This document shows positions 43,020 to 52,249 of a DNA stretch of 64,000 bases, piece after piece. The DNA comes from Fluviibacter phosphoraccumulans (lineage in GTDB: Bacteria > Pseudomonadota > Gammaproteobacteria > Burkholderiales > Rhodocyclaceae): assembly GCF_016110345.1 (NCBI RefSeq), contig NZ_AP019011.1:2108001-2172000 (forward strand). Reading direction: 5' to 3'. Below the pieces are notes generated by a model. It worked only from the letters and a program-made list of their open reading frames with translations. It did not search any database and was not told the origin of the DNA. The position numbers and the translations under genes were made by a program. Numbering within the stretch: position 1 is the stretch's first letter; each line of letters opens with the position of its first letter.

Positions 43020-44882
43020 TTAGGGGGTCGCTTTGCTGGCCAGCGTTCTGACGTGGTTCAGTTGCTTCAGGAAGACTTCGGGACCCACGTAGCCGGCCAG
43101 GGTGGCATCGTGTAGCAGACGGCCACCCGGGGCGTAAAAAACCATGCCGGGGGGGCCATAAAGGCCGAAACGTTTCAGCAGGTTGCGTGCGGCATCATCG
43201 CTCGCAGTGACATCCACCCGGATCAGCGTAAAGGCTTCGAGCGCCCGACGGACGGCGGGATCGCCCAAGGTATCGTGTTCAAATTCTTTGCAGCTCACGC
43301 ACCAATCGGCATAAACGTCGATAAAAACCGGTTTCTGGCTATCACGCAGGGCATTTTCCAGACTCTCCAGTGTGGTTACGGTGGTCATGGGCAAGGGGGC
43401 GACCTGGCTGACGGCTTCAGGGGGGCTTCCCGTAAACGGGCTCAGGGGCTGATCGAGCCGGGTGCCACCCGCGAGCGCGCCAACAATCCAGGCCAAACCT
43501 ACGATCAGAGCGACGATGCCAAAGGCTTTGCCCAGGCGTGCCGAAAGCGGCGCTCTGTCCGGGAGTCGGTCGATCGCACGCAGCAGAATGGCGGCAAATA
43601 CAGCCAACACCCCGAAGCCGCCCAGTATGACCTGGCCGGGCAGCACCGGCGACAAGATCCACCAAGCGGTGCCTAGCAGGATAAAGCCGAAAGCCTTTTT
43701 GATGGACTCCATCCAGGGGCCGGTTTTCGGGACGAGCGTGCCAGCAGAAGCGCCCATGGCAAGGAGCGGTACCCCCATGCCAAATGCCAGGCAAAAGAGC
43801 AGTAAGCCACCAAGGAAGCCGTTACCTGTCTGGCCAATATAAAGCAACGCACCAGCCAGTGGCGCGGCAACGCAGGGCCCGACAATCAGCGCGGAGAGCA
43901 TGCCTAATCCAAAGACCGCGGGTAACGACCCACCGTGCAGGCGTTGGCTGCCTTCGGCCAGTTTGCCTTGGAGCGCGTTGGGCAGCTGGAGCGTATAAAA
44001 ACCCAGCATGGCACCGGCCAGCAATACATAGACCAAGGCAAAGCTGCTCAGGACCCAGGGATTCTGTAACAACCCGGAAACCAAGGTGCCACTCAGGCCG
44101 GCAAAGACACCGGCAACGCTGTAGGTGATGGCCATGCCCAGCACATAAAACAGGGCAAGCAAAAAGCCACGAGAATGAGAAATAGGGTGTGCTGCATCGT
44201 GCCGGCCGAGAATGACGGTCACAATGATGGGCATCATCGGCAGCATGCAAGGGGTGAAGGCAAGGCCAATACCGGCACCAAAGAAAATCAGCAGATTGAG
44301 CCAGAGCATGCCTTCGTCGAGCGAGCGGGCAATTTCACTGATGCCATTAGCGGCCTGTGTCGGCTGGGCAGCAAGATTAGGGACGGCCACCTCGTCTGCA
44401 GGCGCATCCGCTGCCGGTAGTGTCACCGTGAGTAAAGCAATTTCGGGTGGGTAGCAAATGCCCTGGCTGGCACACCCCTGATAGCGCACGGCCAGCGTGA
44501 GATTAAACGGGCGCTGTCCACCGCGAACCTGAATGGGCCAGTCGATGGGTGCCTGATAGATCTCGGTCGGCCCGAAATTCGGATCATCTTTCATGATGCC
44601 CGCAGGCAGGCTGCCCGGGGTGAGTTGAACATCTGCCGGCATCAACCCGGTAGGTTCGACAGCCAGTTTGGTTTTATAGAGGTAATAGCCGGGCTGTACG
44701 TCGAAGTGTATGTTGAGTTGATCGCTGCTGACGACCTCGGCCGCAGGACGAAATGCCTGTGCTGGCGGTAAAAAGCTGCCGCCGAAATTATCGGGTGCTG
44801 CAACGCTGGCGGTGCCAATGAGGAGGACGCCACAGAGCAGGCCGACACGTAAAAGACGTTGGTAAAGGCGCTGGTAGTTCAT
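43020..44882 (-). CDS. dsbD: Thiol:disulfide interchange protein DsbD
   Basis: It carries electrons from cytoplasmic thioredoxin across the inner membrane to periplasmic partners. The 620-residue protein has a signal peptide (to about residue 29), an N-terminal domain with the pair in YQGCASQGICYPPE, a central eight-helix domain with cysteines in FTPCMLPM and VGPCVAAPL, and a C-terminal thioredoxin domain with CVSC (YADWCVSCKEFE). The ATG overlaps the cutA stop by four bases. It complements dsbA, found 8 kb away. Confidence 0.95.
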   Translation of the reverse strand: MNYQRLYQRLLRVGLLCGVLLIGTASVAAPDNFGGSFLPPAQAFRPAAEVVSSDQLNIHFDVQPGYYLYKTKLAVEPTGLMPADVQLTPGSLPAGIMKDDPNFGPTEIYQAPIDWPIQVRGGQRPFNLTLAVRYQGCASQGICYPPEIALLTVTLPAADAPADEVAVPNLAAQPTQAANGISEIARSLDEGMLWLNLLIFFGAGIGLAFTPCMLPMMPIIVTVILGRHDAAHPISHSRGFLLALFYVLGMAITYSVAGVFAGLSGTLVSGLLQNPWVLSSFALVYVLLAGAMLGFYTLQLPNALQGKLAEGSQRLHGGSLPAVFGLGMLSALIVGPCVAAPLAGALLYIGQTGNGFLGGLLLFCLAFGMGVPLLAMGASAGTLVPKTGPWMESIKKAFGFILLGTAWWILSPVLPGQVILGGFGVLAVFAAILLRAIDRLPDRAPLSARLGKAFGIVALIVGLAWIVGALAGGTRLDQPLSPFTGSPPEAVSQVAPLPMTTVTTLESLENALRDSQKPVFIDVYADWCVSCKEFEHDTLGDPAVRRALEAFTLIRVDVTASDDAARNLLKRFGLYGPPGMVFYAPGGRLLHDATLAGYVGPEVFLKQLNHVRTLASKATP

Positions 44883-45202
44883 GTAGGGGCTCGCGTGCAA
44901 TTGCTGGCCCATGCCAGATAACCCGGGTGACCACCAGTGCACGGTATGGCGAGTATTTCCGGTAGGTCGTAGGGGTGTGCTGCCTTGAGCCAGGCTTCCA
45001 GTTCCGGATAGCGTGTGTCGTCAGTCACGATGACCAGCGGAATCTCCGTGGTGCGCTCAATCTGACCTTGCCAGCGATAGGTCGATTGGCAGGGCGCGAA
45101 TTGCTTGACGCAAGCGGCCAAGCCGTTGGCGATTAGTTCATGCGCCAACCTGTCTGCAAGCTCGGTATCGGGCGCTGTCGTTAGCACCAACTGGGTCGTC
45201 AT
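44879..45202 (-). CDS. cutA: CutA-like divalent-ion tolerance protein
   Basis: A 107-residue trimeric protein related in fold to PII. LVLTTAPDTELADRLAHELI, GLAACVKQF and YRWQGQIERTTEIPLVI are the conserved stretches. The ATG at 45202 is chosen because the longer frame reaches back into the hydrolase gene. cutA-dsbD pairs are very common in proteobacteria; the role in metal tolerance is weakly established. Confidence 0.93.
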   Translation of the reverse strand: MTTQLVLTTAPDTELADRLAHELIANGLAACVKQFAPCQSTYRWQGQIERTTEIPLVIVTDDTRYPELEAWLKAAHPYDLPEILAIPCTGGHPGYLAWASNCTRAPT

Positions 45203-45206
45203 ACGG

Positions 45207-45848
45207 TTAGTGGCGCCAGTTGTGTGTGATGATTTCACGCAGAATGTGCAGACGCCGATGGAAAAAATGATCGGCCCCGGGCACCACAATGACGGGTAAG
45301 TCCTGTGGTTCGGCCCAGGCCAAGACGTTATCCAGCGGCACCGTTTCATCGGCGGAGCCATGGATGACGATGGCGTCTTTAGGGACTGCTTCGGTATCGT
45401 AGTTGCGAGTGCCCTCTACAAACCCAGCCGCAGTGCCGACTAATACCAATCTTTGCGCTGGATGTCCGGCGGCTTCCATACGTTTAGCAACGCGTGTCTG
45501 CACGAAAGCGCCAAATGAAAAGCCAGCCAAAACGACGGGCAGATGACCGCAACGTTCACGGGCATCGTCAAGGACGCAGAGCAGATCATCGGTTTCGCCG
45601 ATGCCTTCATCGTGCTCACCTTGCGTGCCGCCGACGCTGCGAAAATTCGGACGGAAGGCTGCGTAGCCCAGAGCGGCAAAGGTTCTGGCGAGCGTGTGCG
45701 CAACTTTATTCGTTGCCGCACCGCCACCAATCGGGTGCGGGTGTGCCACCAGCGCAATGCCTCGGGGCGCCCCGGGGTTGTCCATCAGCACTTCGATCTG
45801 GCCCACCGGGCCATCGATCAGAATTTTTTCTTCACGTACCAGGCTCAT
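45207..45848 (-). CDS. Alpha/beta hydrolase, COG2945 type
   Basis: A 213-residue small serine hydrolase without signal peptide. The nucleophile lies in GFSFGAF, VAHPHPIGGG is the oxyanion region, and the acid and base are in HGSADETVPL and GADHFFHRR. The family is widespread and its natural substrate is unknown. It ends four bases before cutA. Confidence 0.88.
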   Translation of the reverse strand: MSLVREEKILIDGPVGQIEVLMDNPGAPRGIALVAHPHPIGGGAATNKVAHTLARTFAALGYAAFRPNFRSVGGTQGEHDEGIGETDDLLCVLDDARERCGHLPVVLAGFSFGAFVQTRVAKRMEAAGHPAQRLVLVGTAAGFVEGTRNYDTEAVPKDAIVIHGSADETVPLDNVLAWAEPQDLPVIVVPGADHFFHRRLHILREIITHNWRH

Positions 45849-45859
45849 GATGGTTGCCG

Positions 45860-46168
45860 TTAGATGCGTAGACGGTCAACAGGCACGCCATTGACCAAGT
45901 GCGAGGCGATAATTTCTTCGATATCTTCTTTATCCACAAACTGATACCAGATCGCTTCCGGATAAACCACCATGACCGGGCCTTCCAGGCATCGTCCGAG
46001 GCAGCCAGCCTTATTGATGCGCACCATGCCCGATTGATTGAGCTTCAATTCGGCAACACGCGCCTTGGCGTATTCGAAGATGTCGGATGCGCCGTGATCG
46101 TTGCAGGAGACGTCACCGTTGGTGCGCTGATTGCAGCAAATGAAGACATGATGTTTGAAGTAGCTCAT
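45860..46168 (-). CDS. Thioredoxin-like [2Fe-2S] ferredoxin
   Basis: A 102-residue protein with a thioredoxin fold and four cysteines for a 2Fe-2S cluster in the pattern FICCNQRTNGDVSCNDHG and AGCLGRCLEGPVMVVYP. This is the family of Shethna-type ferredoxins and of the hydrogenase/NuoE C-terminal domain. The electron partner is not evident. The ATG at 46168 is preferred to a TTG six bases earlier. Confidence 0.88.
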   Translation of the reverse strand: MSYFKHHVFICCNQRTNGDVSCNDHGASDIFEYAKARVAELKLNQSGMVRINKAGCLGRCLEGPVMVVYPEAIWYQFVDKEDIEEIIASHLVNGVPVDRLRI

Positions 46169-46197
46169 GAGCAAAACCAGTAAAAGTATGACAGCGA

Positions 46198-47340
46198 TTA
46201 TAGAGGGGAACCAGACGTCACAGGCGCGCCACGTCGGCGATCAGTCCAGACCAGAAAGATGAGGGTGAGATAGGGCCAGAGCGCAGCAATTAATCGCGTC
46301 AGGCCATTGAAGTTGAGAAAGTGGCCCTGGCGCCAGATGGTGAGTGCAGACACCGAATAGGGGTTGGTGGGCATGAGATTGACGATTACGGTGGCCGCCA
46401 TCAGCAGCATTGCGGCAACGGGTGGCTGCCAGCGACCTGGCAGCATTAATGCGGGTAGCGCCAGAGCGAGGCCCAAGCCCAGACCTTGTAGCCCACCCGG
46501 CGTTAAAGCGACCCAGCGCGCCGTTTCCGAAATGCCGTTTGCCTGCCCAATCAGTAACCAGCTGGCGGTAATCCGAATCAGGACGCCCAGCGTCAGTATG
46601 GCGAGTACGCTGGTTGCGATAGAAAACCAACGCAGGCCCAGGCGCTGGAGCACTGCCTGTACCAGAAAAGCCACGACCAGCGTTTGCATGGTGACAACGG
46701 TGGCCTCAAGCTGGCTGTATATTTCGGGTGAAAATGGCAGTGCTGGGGGCAATGACAGCAGACCCCGCAGGTCGCCTAGGCCAAAAAACACCGTTTCGGG
46801 CGAGATCTGGGCGAAGAGCCAGAACCAGAGCAACGTAATACCGGTCTCGGCACTGAGCCGATGTACAGCCATTTGTCGGCGCAGCTCTCCTGAAAGAGCC
46901 AGCAGTCTGGGGCCGGAAAACAGCGCCAACAGTATGCCTAATAAGGTGCCAGCCGTATTGAGTACCAGATCAAGGCCGGAAGAGACGCGTCCGGGAATAA
47001 AGGTCTGGAGCGCTTCCAGGCTGGCCGACAGCAGCAAGCCCAGACCCAGTGGCAGCAGGACCCGAGCCCACGGCCAGGTGCGGTGCGCCGGGGACAGGGT
47101 CAGCAGAAAGCCCAGTGGTACATAGGCAATAACGTTGAACCAGGCATCTTGCCAGGTCCAGTAACGCGGCCAGCGCCCCTCAAGAAAAGCGAAGATATCC
47201 AAGCCGCGGTCTTGCCAGGCCGTTGATGAGTAGAGGCTGGCATAGGCAATGATGCAGGCATACACCAGCGATAGCATTAAGGGCTTGCGACGAGCTCGCG
47301 CCAGCCATGATTGCCAGAGCGGCATTCGGTCAGCGGACAT
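46198..47340 (-). CDS. VanZ-like membrane protein with C-terminal extension
   Basis: A 380-residue integral membrane protein. The first 150 residues carry the VanZ pattern: WQDAWFNVIAYVPLGFLL, then LEALQTFIPGRVSSGLDLVLNTAGTLLG. The remaining 230 residues hold about five more hydrophobic helices with no recognised domain. VanZ in enterococci gives low teicoplanin resistance; in proteobacteria the role is unknown. ATG at 47340 overlaps the symporter stop; an ATG at 47397 is possible. Confidence 0.8.
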   Translation of the reverse strand: MSADRMPLWQSWLARARRKPLMLSLVYACIIAYASLYSSTAWQDRGLDIFAFLEGRWPRYWTWQDAWFNVIAYVPLGFLLTLSPAHRTWPWARVLLPLGLGLLLSASLEALQTFIPGRVSSGLDLVLNTAGTLLGILLALFSGPRLLALSGELRRQMAVHRLSAETGITLLWFWLFAQISPETVFFGLGDLRGLLSLPPALPFSPEIYSQLEATVVTMQTLVVAFLVQAVLQRLGLRWFSIATSVLAILTLGVLIRITASWLLIGQANGISETARWVALTPGGLQGLGLGLALALPALMLPGRWQPPVAAMLLMAATVIVNLMPTNPYSVSALTIWRQGHFLNFNGLTRLIAALWPYLTLIFLVWTDRRRGAPVTSGSPL

Positions 47341-48835
47341 GATGCCGACTGGATTCGTGCCCGGTAGGCGGCACGTGATAGGTGCCTTCTGCTGCATGGT
47401 GGTGAGAGGGTGTTGGGGTTAGTTGGCCAATCCGTTGTGGCAACAGAGAGCCGAGGATCATGCCGATGATGGCGGCAATCAGCCCGAGAATCTGTGGTGG
47501 CCAGATCGCATCTTCAGGGGTGAAATATTCGCAGAGGATCCAGGTGAAAAAGCCGGAAAAAATAGCAAACAGTGCCCCTTGTGTCGTGCCTCGTTGCCAG
47601 TAGAAACCGGCGACCAGAGGGACAAAGGCAACGACCAGTGTAATTTTGTAGGCATGCTCCACCATCTTGAAAATCGACGTGCTCGACGTCAACGCCACTG
47701 CCAGCACCATGCCCGCAAAGGCGACGATCACAATACGCATGAGCCACAAAAAGATGCGATCAGAAATGTGCGGTAGCATGGGCCGCAAAATGTTTTCGGT
47801 GAATGACACCGAAGGCGCCAGCAGCGTCGCTGACGAGCAGCTCATGATGGCCGAAAGCAGGGCACCAAAAAAGATCACCTGCGCAAATACCGGCGTATGT
47901 TGCAGGATCAGCGTAGGCAGCACCAGTTGTGAATCGGTGTCGAGCAGCGATTCGAACATGACGGGGTCAATGAGTGTTGCGGCATAAGCCAGGAACATCG
48001 GGATGAACGCGAACAAGAAATACAGTGAACCGCCCAGGATGGAGCCGACCATAGCCGTGCGCTCACTCTTGGCCGACGAGATGCGCTGAAACACATCCTG
48101 TTGCGGAATCGATCCGAGCATCATCGTCATCCAGGCACCGACAAAGGGTACCCAGACATCCATACCGCCACTGGGAAAAAAGTCGAGTTTGCCAGCGGCG
48201 CTGGCATGAGCCACGACGTTACCGGCGCCACCGGCCAGATCGCTGATGAGGGTGGCAATGTAGATCAGGCCGCCCATGATGACGGTGATCTGCATAAAAT
48301 CGAGGATCGCCACAGAGAGCATGCCACCGAGCACGGTGTAGGTGAGCACGATCGCCGCACCAAGAATCATGCCTTTGTCTTGCGGAATTAAGCCGTTGGT
48401 GACGGTAAAGAAAACGAGCCCGAGCGCCTTGATTTGCGCCGACACCCAGCCCAGGTAAGACACCACAATGGCCAGTGTGCTCAGCCATTCGACCGTATGG
48501 TTATAGCGCAGCCGGTAATAGTCGCCAATCGTCAGCAGATTAAGGCGATAGAGTTTGGTGGCAAAGAAAAAGCCAGCCAGGATGAGGCAGAGTGATGCCC
48601 CGAAGGGATCGGCAACGACACCGCGTAAACCGTCTTTCACAAAGGTTGCGGAGACGCCGAGCACGGCTTCCGCGCCGAACCAGGTGGCAAAAACCGTAGC
48701 AGTCACTACCGGTAAGGGGAGCGAACGCCCTGCTACAGCAAAGTCACGTACATTTTTTACCCGGGTTGCCGCTAGCAGGCCGATACCGATCGAGGCCAGC
48801 AGATAGAGCGTAATGAACCCGAGCAGTGGCGTCAT
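47330..48835 (-). CDS. Sodium:solute symporter family protein
   Basis: A 501-residue transporter of the SSS family with about thirteen helices. It has FAVAGRSLPLPVVTATVFATWFGAEAV split over the first two helices, the GWVSAQIKALG segment of the fourth region and SAIMSCSSATLLAPS for the sodium site. The C-terminus is polar and histidine-rich (residues about 470-501; HHHAAEGTYH). The substrate cannot be told. It overlaps the ubiB stop by four bases. Confidence 0.9.
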   Translation of the reverse strand: MTPLLGFITLYLLASIGIGLLAATRVKNVRDFAVAGRSLPLPVVTATVFATWFGAEAVLGVSATFVKDGLRGVVADPFGASLCLILAGFFFATKLYRLNLLTIGDYYRLRYNHTVEWLSTLAIVVSYLGWVSAQIKALGLVFFTVTNGLIPQDKGMILGAAIVLTYTVLGGMLSVAILDFMQITVIMGGLIYIATLISDLAGGAGNVVAHASAAGKLDFFPSGGMDVWVPFVGAWMTMMLGSIPQQDVFQRISSAKSERTAMVGSILGGSLYFLFAFIPMFLAYAATLIDPVMFESLLDTDSQLVLPTLILQHTPVFAQVIFFGALLSAIMSCSSATLLAPSVSFTENILRPMLPHISDRIFLWLMRIVIVAFAGMVLAVALTSSTSIFKMVEHAYKITLVVAFVPLVAGFYWQRGTTQGALFAIFSGFFTWILCEYFTPEDAIWPPQILGLIAAIIGMILGSLLPQRIGQLTPTPSHHHAAEGTYHVPPTGHESSRHHVR

Positions 48836-50373
48836 GGCAGCGCGTTAAGGATGAAGGGTGTTGCTGCGCCGATCAGCGCGAGGGTGGAAAGCGCAACGCT
48901 GGCCCAAAGCAGCCGACGTTGATCGCGCACGGTGCGACGCAGTTCGCGGAGTGATTTTTCGTCTGCTTTGATCTGCACCGTATCCGGCGCCAGATAGTCA
49001 TGCAGCAAGCGCGGTAGTTGCGGCAGGATCTTGGCCCAGTTAGGGCCTTCGCGCTTCATGCCATCGATAAAGCCACGCACACCGACTTGCTCGCTCATCC
49101 AGCGTTCGAGGAACGGCTTGGCGGTTTTCCACAGATCCAGATCCGGGTTGAGCTGACGGCCCAGGCCTTCGATGTTGAGTAGCGTCTTCTGCAGCATCAC
49201 CAGCTGTGGCTGTACTTCAACGTTAAAGCGACGCGAGGTCTGGAACAGGCGCAATAATATTTTGCCGAAGGAAATGTCTTTGAGTGGCTTGTCGAAGATG
49301 GGTTCGCAAACGGTGCGAATGGCCGCCTCAAATTCGTCGATGCGCGTATCTTTAGGGGCCCAGCCGGAAATGACGTGCACTTCAGCAACGCGACGGTAGT
49401 CACGCTGGAAGAAGGCCAGGAAATTCTGCGCCAGGTAGTTTTTGTCGACTTCGTTGAGCGTGCCGACAATGCCAAAGTCCAGCGCCACATAACGGCCATC
49501 GCGCGCCACCAGGATGTTGCCCGGGTGCATATCGGCATGAAAGAAACCGTCGCGAAAAACCTGCGTAAAGAAAATTTCAACGCCGGCACTGGAGAGGCGG
49601 TTCAGATCAATCCCGGCTTCGCGCAATTCATCGATACGCCCCACCGGAATGCCATGCATGCGCTCCATAGTCATGACGTTGGTGGCGCAGAAATCCCAAT
49701 AGACCTCGGGTACGACGAGCAGGGGGCTTTTATCGAAATTACGACGTAGTTGTGAGGCATTGGCGGCTTCGCGGATCAGATCAAATTCATCATGCAGGTG
49801 TTTGGCAAACTCGGCCACCACTTCACGCGGTTTCAGGCGACGACCATCTTCCGAAAAGCGTTCAATGAGCTGGGCAAAGGTGTCGAGCAGATCGATATCG
49901 TGGTCCACCACCTGATGCATGCCCGGACGCAGCACTTTGACGGCCACATCGCGACCATCGTGCAGTCGGGCGAAATGCACCTGCGCTACGGAAGCGGAAG
50001 CGACCGGCTTCGGGTCGAATTCGCTGTAGGCCTCGCTAATAGTCATGCCGAGGCCACGTTCAATTTCAGCCATCGCCAGGGCAGAATCGAACGGCGGTAC
50101 CCGATCCTGCAGCTTGGACAGTTCGTCAGCAAAGTCTGGCGCCAGCAGGTCGCGGCGGGTAGAGAGCATCTGGCCGAACTTAACGAAGATCGGCCCTAAA
50201 GACTCCAGGGCTTCGCGCAAACGCACGGCGCGGGGTTTGGTGAAATGGCGCCGCCGGGCGTAGAAACCCAACCAGCGCGCCATGCGGCCATCCGGTTCGG
50301 CTTCAACGAGCATGGTAAGCAGCCCGTTCTTCCAGCTGACATAAAGAATACGGGCAAGACGTTGCAGACGCAT
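48832..50373 (-). CDS. ubiB: Ubiquinone biosynthesis kinase-like protein UbiB
   Basis: An ABC1/ADCK atypical kinase needed for ubiquinone synthesis. The 513-residue protein has the KxGQ motif (FVKFGQMLSTRRDLL), the alanine-rich nucleotide loop VASASVAQVH, FHADMHPGN and ALDFGIVG, and two hydrophobic helices at the C-terminus. The ATG at 50373 (MRLQRLARI) fits the family; a GTG at 50403 would come within 33 bases of argS. It heads the long minus-strand operon that runs to dsbD. Confidence 0.94.
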   Translation of the reverse strand: MRLQRLARILYVSWKNGLLTMLVEAEPDGRMARWLGFYARRRHFTKPRAVRLREALESLGPIFVKFGQMLSTRRDLLAPDFADELSKLQDRVPPFDSALAMAEIERGLGMTISEAYSEFDPKPVASASVAQVHFARLHDGRDVAVKVLRPGMHQVVDHDIDLLDTFAQLIERFSEDGRRLKPREVVAEFAKHLHDEFDLIREAANASQLRRNFDKSPLLVVPEVYWDFCATNVMTMERMHGIPVGRIDELREAGIDLNRLSSAGVEIFFTQVFRDGFFHADMHPGNILVARDGRYVALDFGIVGTLNEVDKNYLAQNFLAFFQRDYRRVAEVHVISGWAPKDTRIDEFEAAIRTVCEPIFDKPLKDISFGKILLRLFQTSRRFNVEVQPQLVMLQKTLLNIEGLGRQLNPDLDLWKTAKPFLERWMSEQVGVRGFIDGMKREGPNWAKILPQLPRLLHDYLAPDTVQIKADEKSLRELRRTVRDQRRLLWASVALSTLALIGAATPFILNALP

Positions 50374-50422
50374 GAGCGGTCGGCTTTCATAGGTGAGGCC
50401 CACGGGATAGCGAGCCAGAAGG

Positions 50423-50435
50423 TATAATTTTACCC
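50423..50435 (+). promoter_or_regulatory. argS promoter -10, near-leaderless
   Basis: A perfect TATAAT at 50423-50428 lies seven bases before the argS ATG, and there is no ribosome binding site. Transcription should begin at or one base before the start codon. The -35 region is poor. Confidence 0.55.
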
Positions 50436-52199
50436 ATGACTTTTGATAGCCGCGAACACATCACCGGCTTGCTGCAAGTTGCCCTTGCCAGCGTAGCGCC
50501 GGAACATACCGAAACCCCCATCCATCTGGAGCGTCCCAAGCAGGCGAGCCACGGGGATTTTGCCACTAATTTGCCTATGCAACTGGCGCGGGCGCTGAAG
50601 CAGGCGCCACGGGCGATTGCCGAACGCATCGTTAGCGCCCTGCCGACCTCACCGCTGGTGAGCGAGGTCAGCATTGCCGGCGCCGGCTTTATTAATTTTA
50701 CGTTGCAGGCCGACGCCAAGACGCGCGTGGTTAGCACCGTGTTGGCGCAGGCCAGTGATTTTGGCCGCAGCACGCTCGGCCAGAACGCCAAGGTGCTGGT
50801 GGAATTTGTATCGGCGAATCCGACCGGACCCCTGCACGTAGGGCATGGCCGTGGTGCCGCCTATGGCGCCAGCTTGTCCGATCTGCTGGCATTTGCCGGT
50901 TGGGATGTCACCCGCGAATATTATGTGAATGATGCCGGTCGTCAAATGGATATTCTGGCGATTTCGACCTGGATCCGTTATCTGGACCAGCACGGCGTGT
51001 CGATCGATTACCCGCCGAATGGCTATCAAGGTGACTATGTGCGCGAAATGGCGCGTCAGCTGACCAATGCCCATGGCGACAAGTATGTCCGTAGCAAGCT
51101 TGTGGTACTGGAAGGCACACCGGGTTTGCCAGATGCGAGCCGCGCTGACGATGAAGCCAAGACCCAGCGCGAGCTGCACCTGGATGCGCTCATTGCTAAC
51201 GGCAAGAAGCTGCTGGCTGAAGATTGGCCCTATGTGCACCAGCACGCGCTGTCGGAGCAGCTGGCCGATGGCCGGGATGATCTAGACGGCTTCGGCGTGG
51301 ATTTCCAGAACTGGTTCTCGGAAAACTCCCTGTTCGATACCGGCCTGGTTGCCCGTTGCCTCGACAAGCTCGATGCTGCTGGCCATGTTTATGAGCAGAA
51401 CGGCGCCCGCTGGTTCCGCTCTACCGACTTCGGTGACGAAAAAGACCGCGTCGTGCAGCGTGACAATGGCCTGTACACCTATTTTGCCTCTGACATTGCG
51501 TACCACCTGAATAAGTACGAACGCGGCTTTGATCGCATGATCAATATCTGGGGCGCCGATCACCACGGCTATATCCCGCGCGTGAAGGGTGCTGTGCAGG
51601 CGCTGGCGCTGGATCCGGCCAAGCTGGATATCGCCCTGGTGCAGTTTGCGGTGCTCTATCGCAACGGCGAGAAAGCCTCAATGTCCACCCGTTCCGGTGA
51701 TTACGTGACGCTGCGTTCGTTGCGCGCCGAAGTGGGTGACGATGCCTGTCGCTTCTTCTATGTGTTGCGTAAGGCCGACCAGCATCTGGACTTCGATCTG
51801 GATCTGGCCAAGAGCCAGAGCGCCGATAACCCGGTGTATTACATTCAGTACGCGCATGCCCGTATCTGCTCGCTGATGGCGCAGTGGAACGGGGTAGAAG
51901 CCGATCTGAAGGATGCTGACCTCAGCTTGCTGACCAACCCGCGCGAAGCGGCCTTGACGGCGTTCCTGGGGCGCTTCCCGGAAGTGATTGATGCGGCCGC
52001 GCGTGATCTGGCGCCGCATCAGGTGGCTTTCTATCTGCGTGATCTGGCGGCGGAGTTCCATGGCTATTACAACGCCGAGCGCATGCTGTTGGACGATGCT
52101 GAACTGACCTGTGCCCGTTTGGCGCTTTCCGTGGCTGTCCGTCAGGTCATTCGTAACGGGATGACGCTGCTGGGTGTATCCTGCCCGGAATCTATGTAA
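50436..52199 (+). CDS. argS: Arginyl-tRNA synthetase
   Basis: A class I tRNA synthetase. The 587-residue protein has the N-terminal Add-1 domain, the HIGH-like motif as PTGPLHVGHGRGAAYG near residue 130, and the KMSKS-like position as GEKASMSTRSGDYVTL, with the DALR domain at the end. It is the first gene of argS-SPOR-dsbA, a common order in Burkholderiales. Confidence 0.96.
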   Translation: MTFDSREHITGLLQVALASVAPEHTETPIHLERPKQASHGDFATNLPMQLARALKQAPRAIAERIVSALPTSPLVSEVSIAGAGFINFTLQADAKTRVVSTVLAQASDFGRSTLGQNAKVLVEFVSANPTGPLHVGHGRGAAYGASLSDLLAFAGWDVTREYYVNDAGRQMDILAISTWIRYLDQHGVSIDYPPNGYQGDYVREMARQLTNAHGDKYVRSKLVVLEGTPGLPDASRADDEAKTQRELHLDALIANGKKLLAEDWPYVHQHALSEQLADGRDDLDGFGVDFQNWFSENSLFDTGLVARCLDKLDAAGHVYEQNGARWFRSTDFGDEKDRVVQRDNGLYTYFASDIAYHLNKYERGFDRMINIWGADHHGYIPRVKGAVQALALDPAKLDIALVQFAVLYRNGEKASMSTRSGDYVTLRSLRAEVGDDACRFFYVLRKADQHLDFDLDLAKSQSADNPVYYIQYAHARICSLMAQWNGVEADLKDADLSLLTNPREAALTAFLGRFPEVIDAAARDLAPHQVAFYLRDLAAEFHGYYNAERMLLDDAELTCARLALSVAVRQVIRNGMTLLGVSCPESM

Positions 52200-52249
52200 G
52201 GTTCCGTACAGCACCCATCCCTTCAGCCAAAAGCCAAAGCAAGGCCGCT

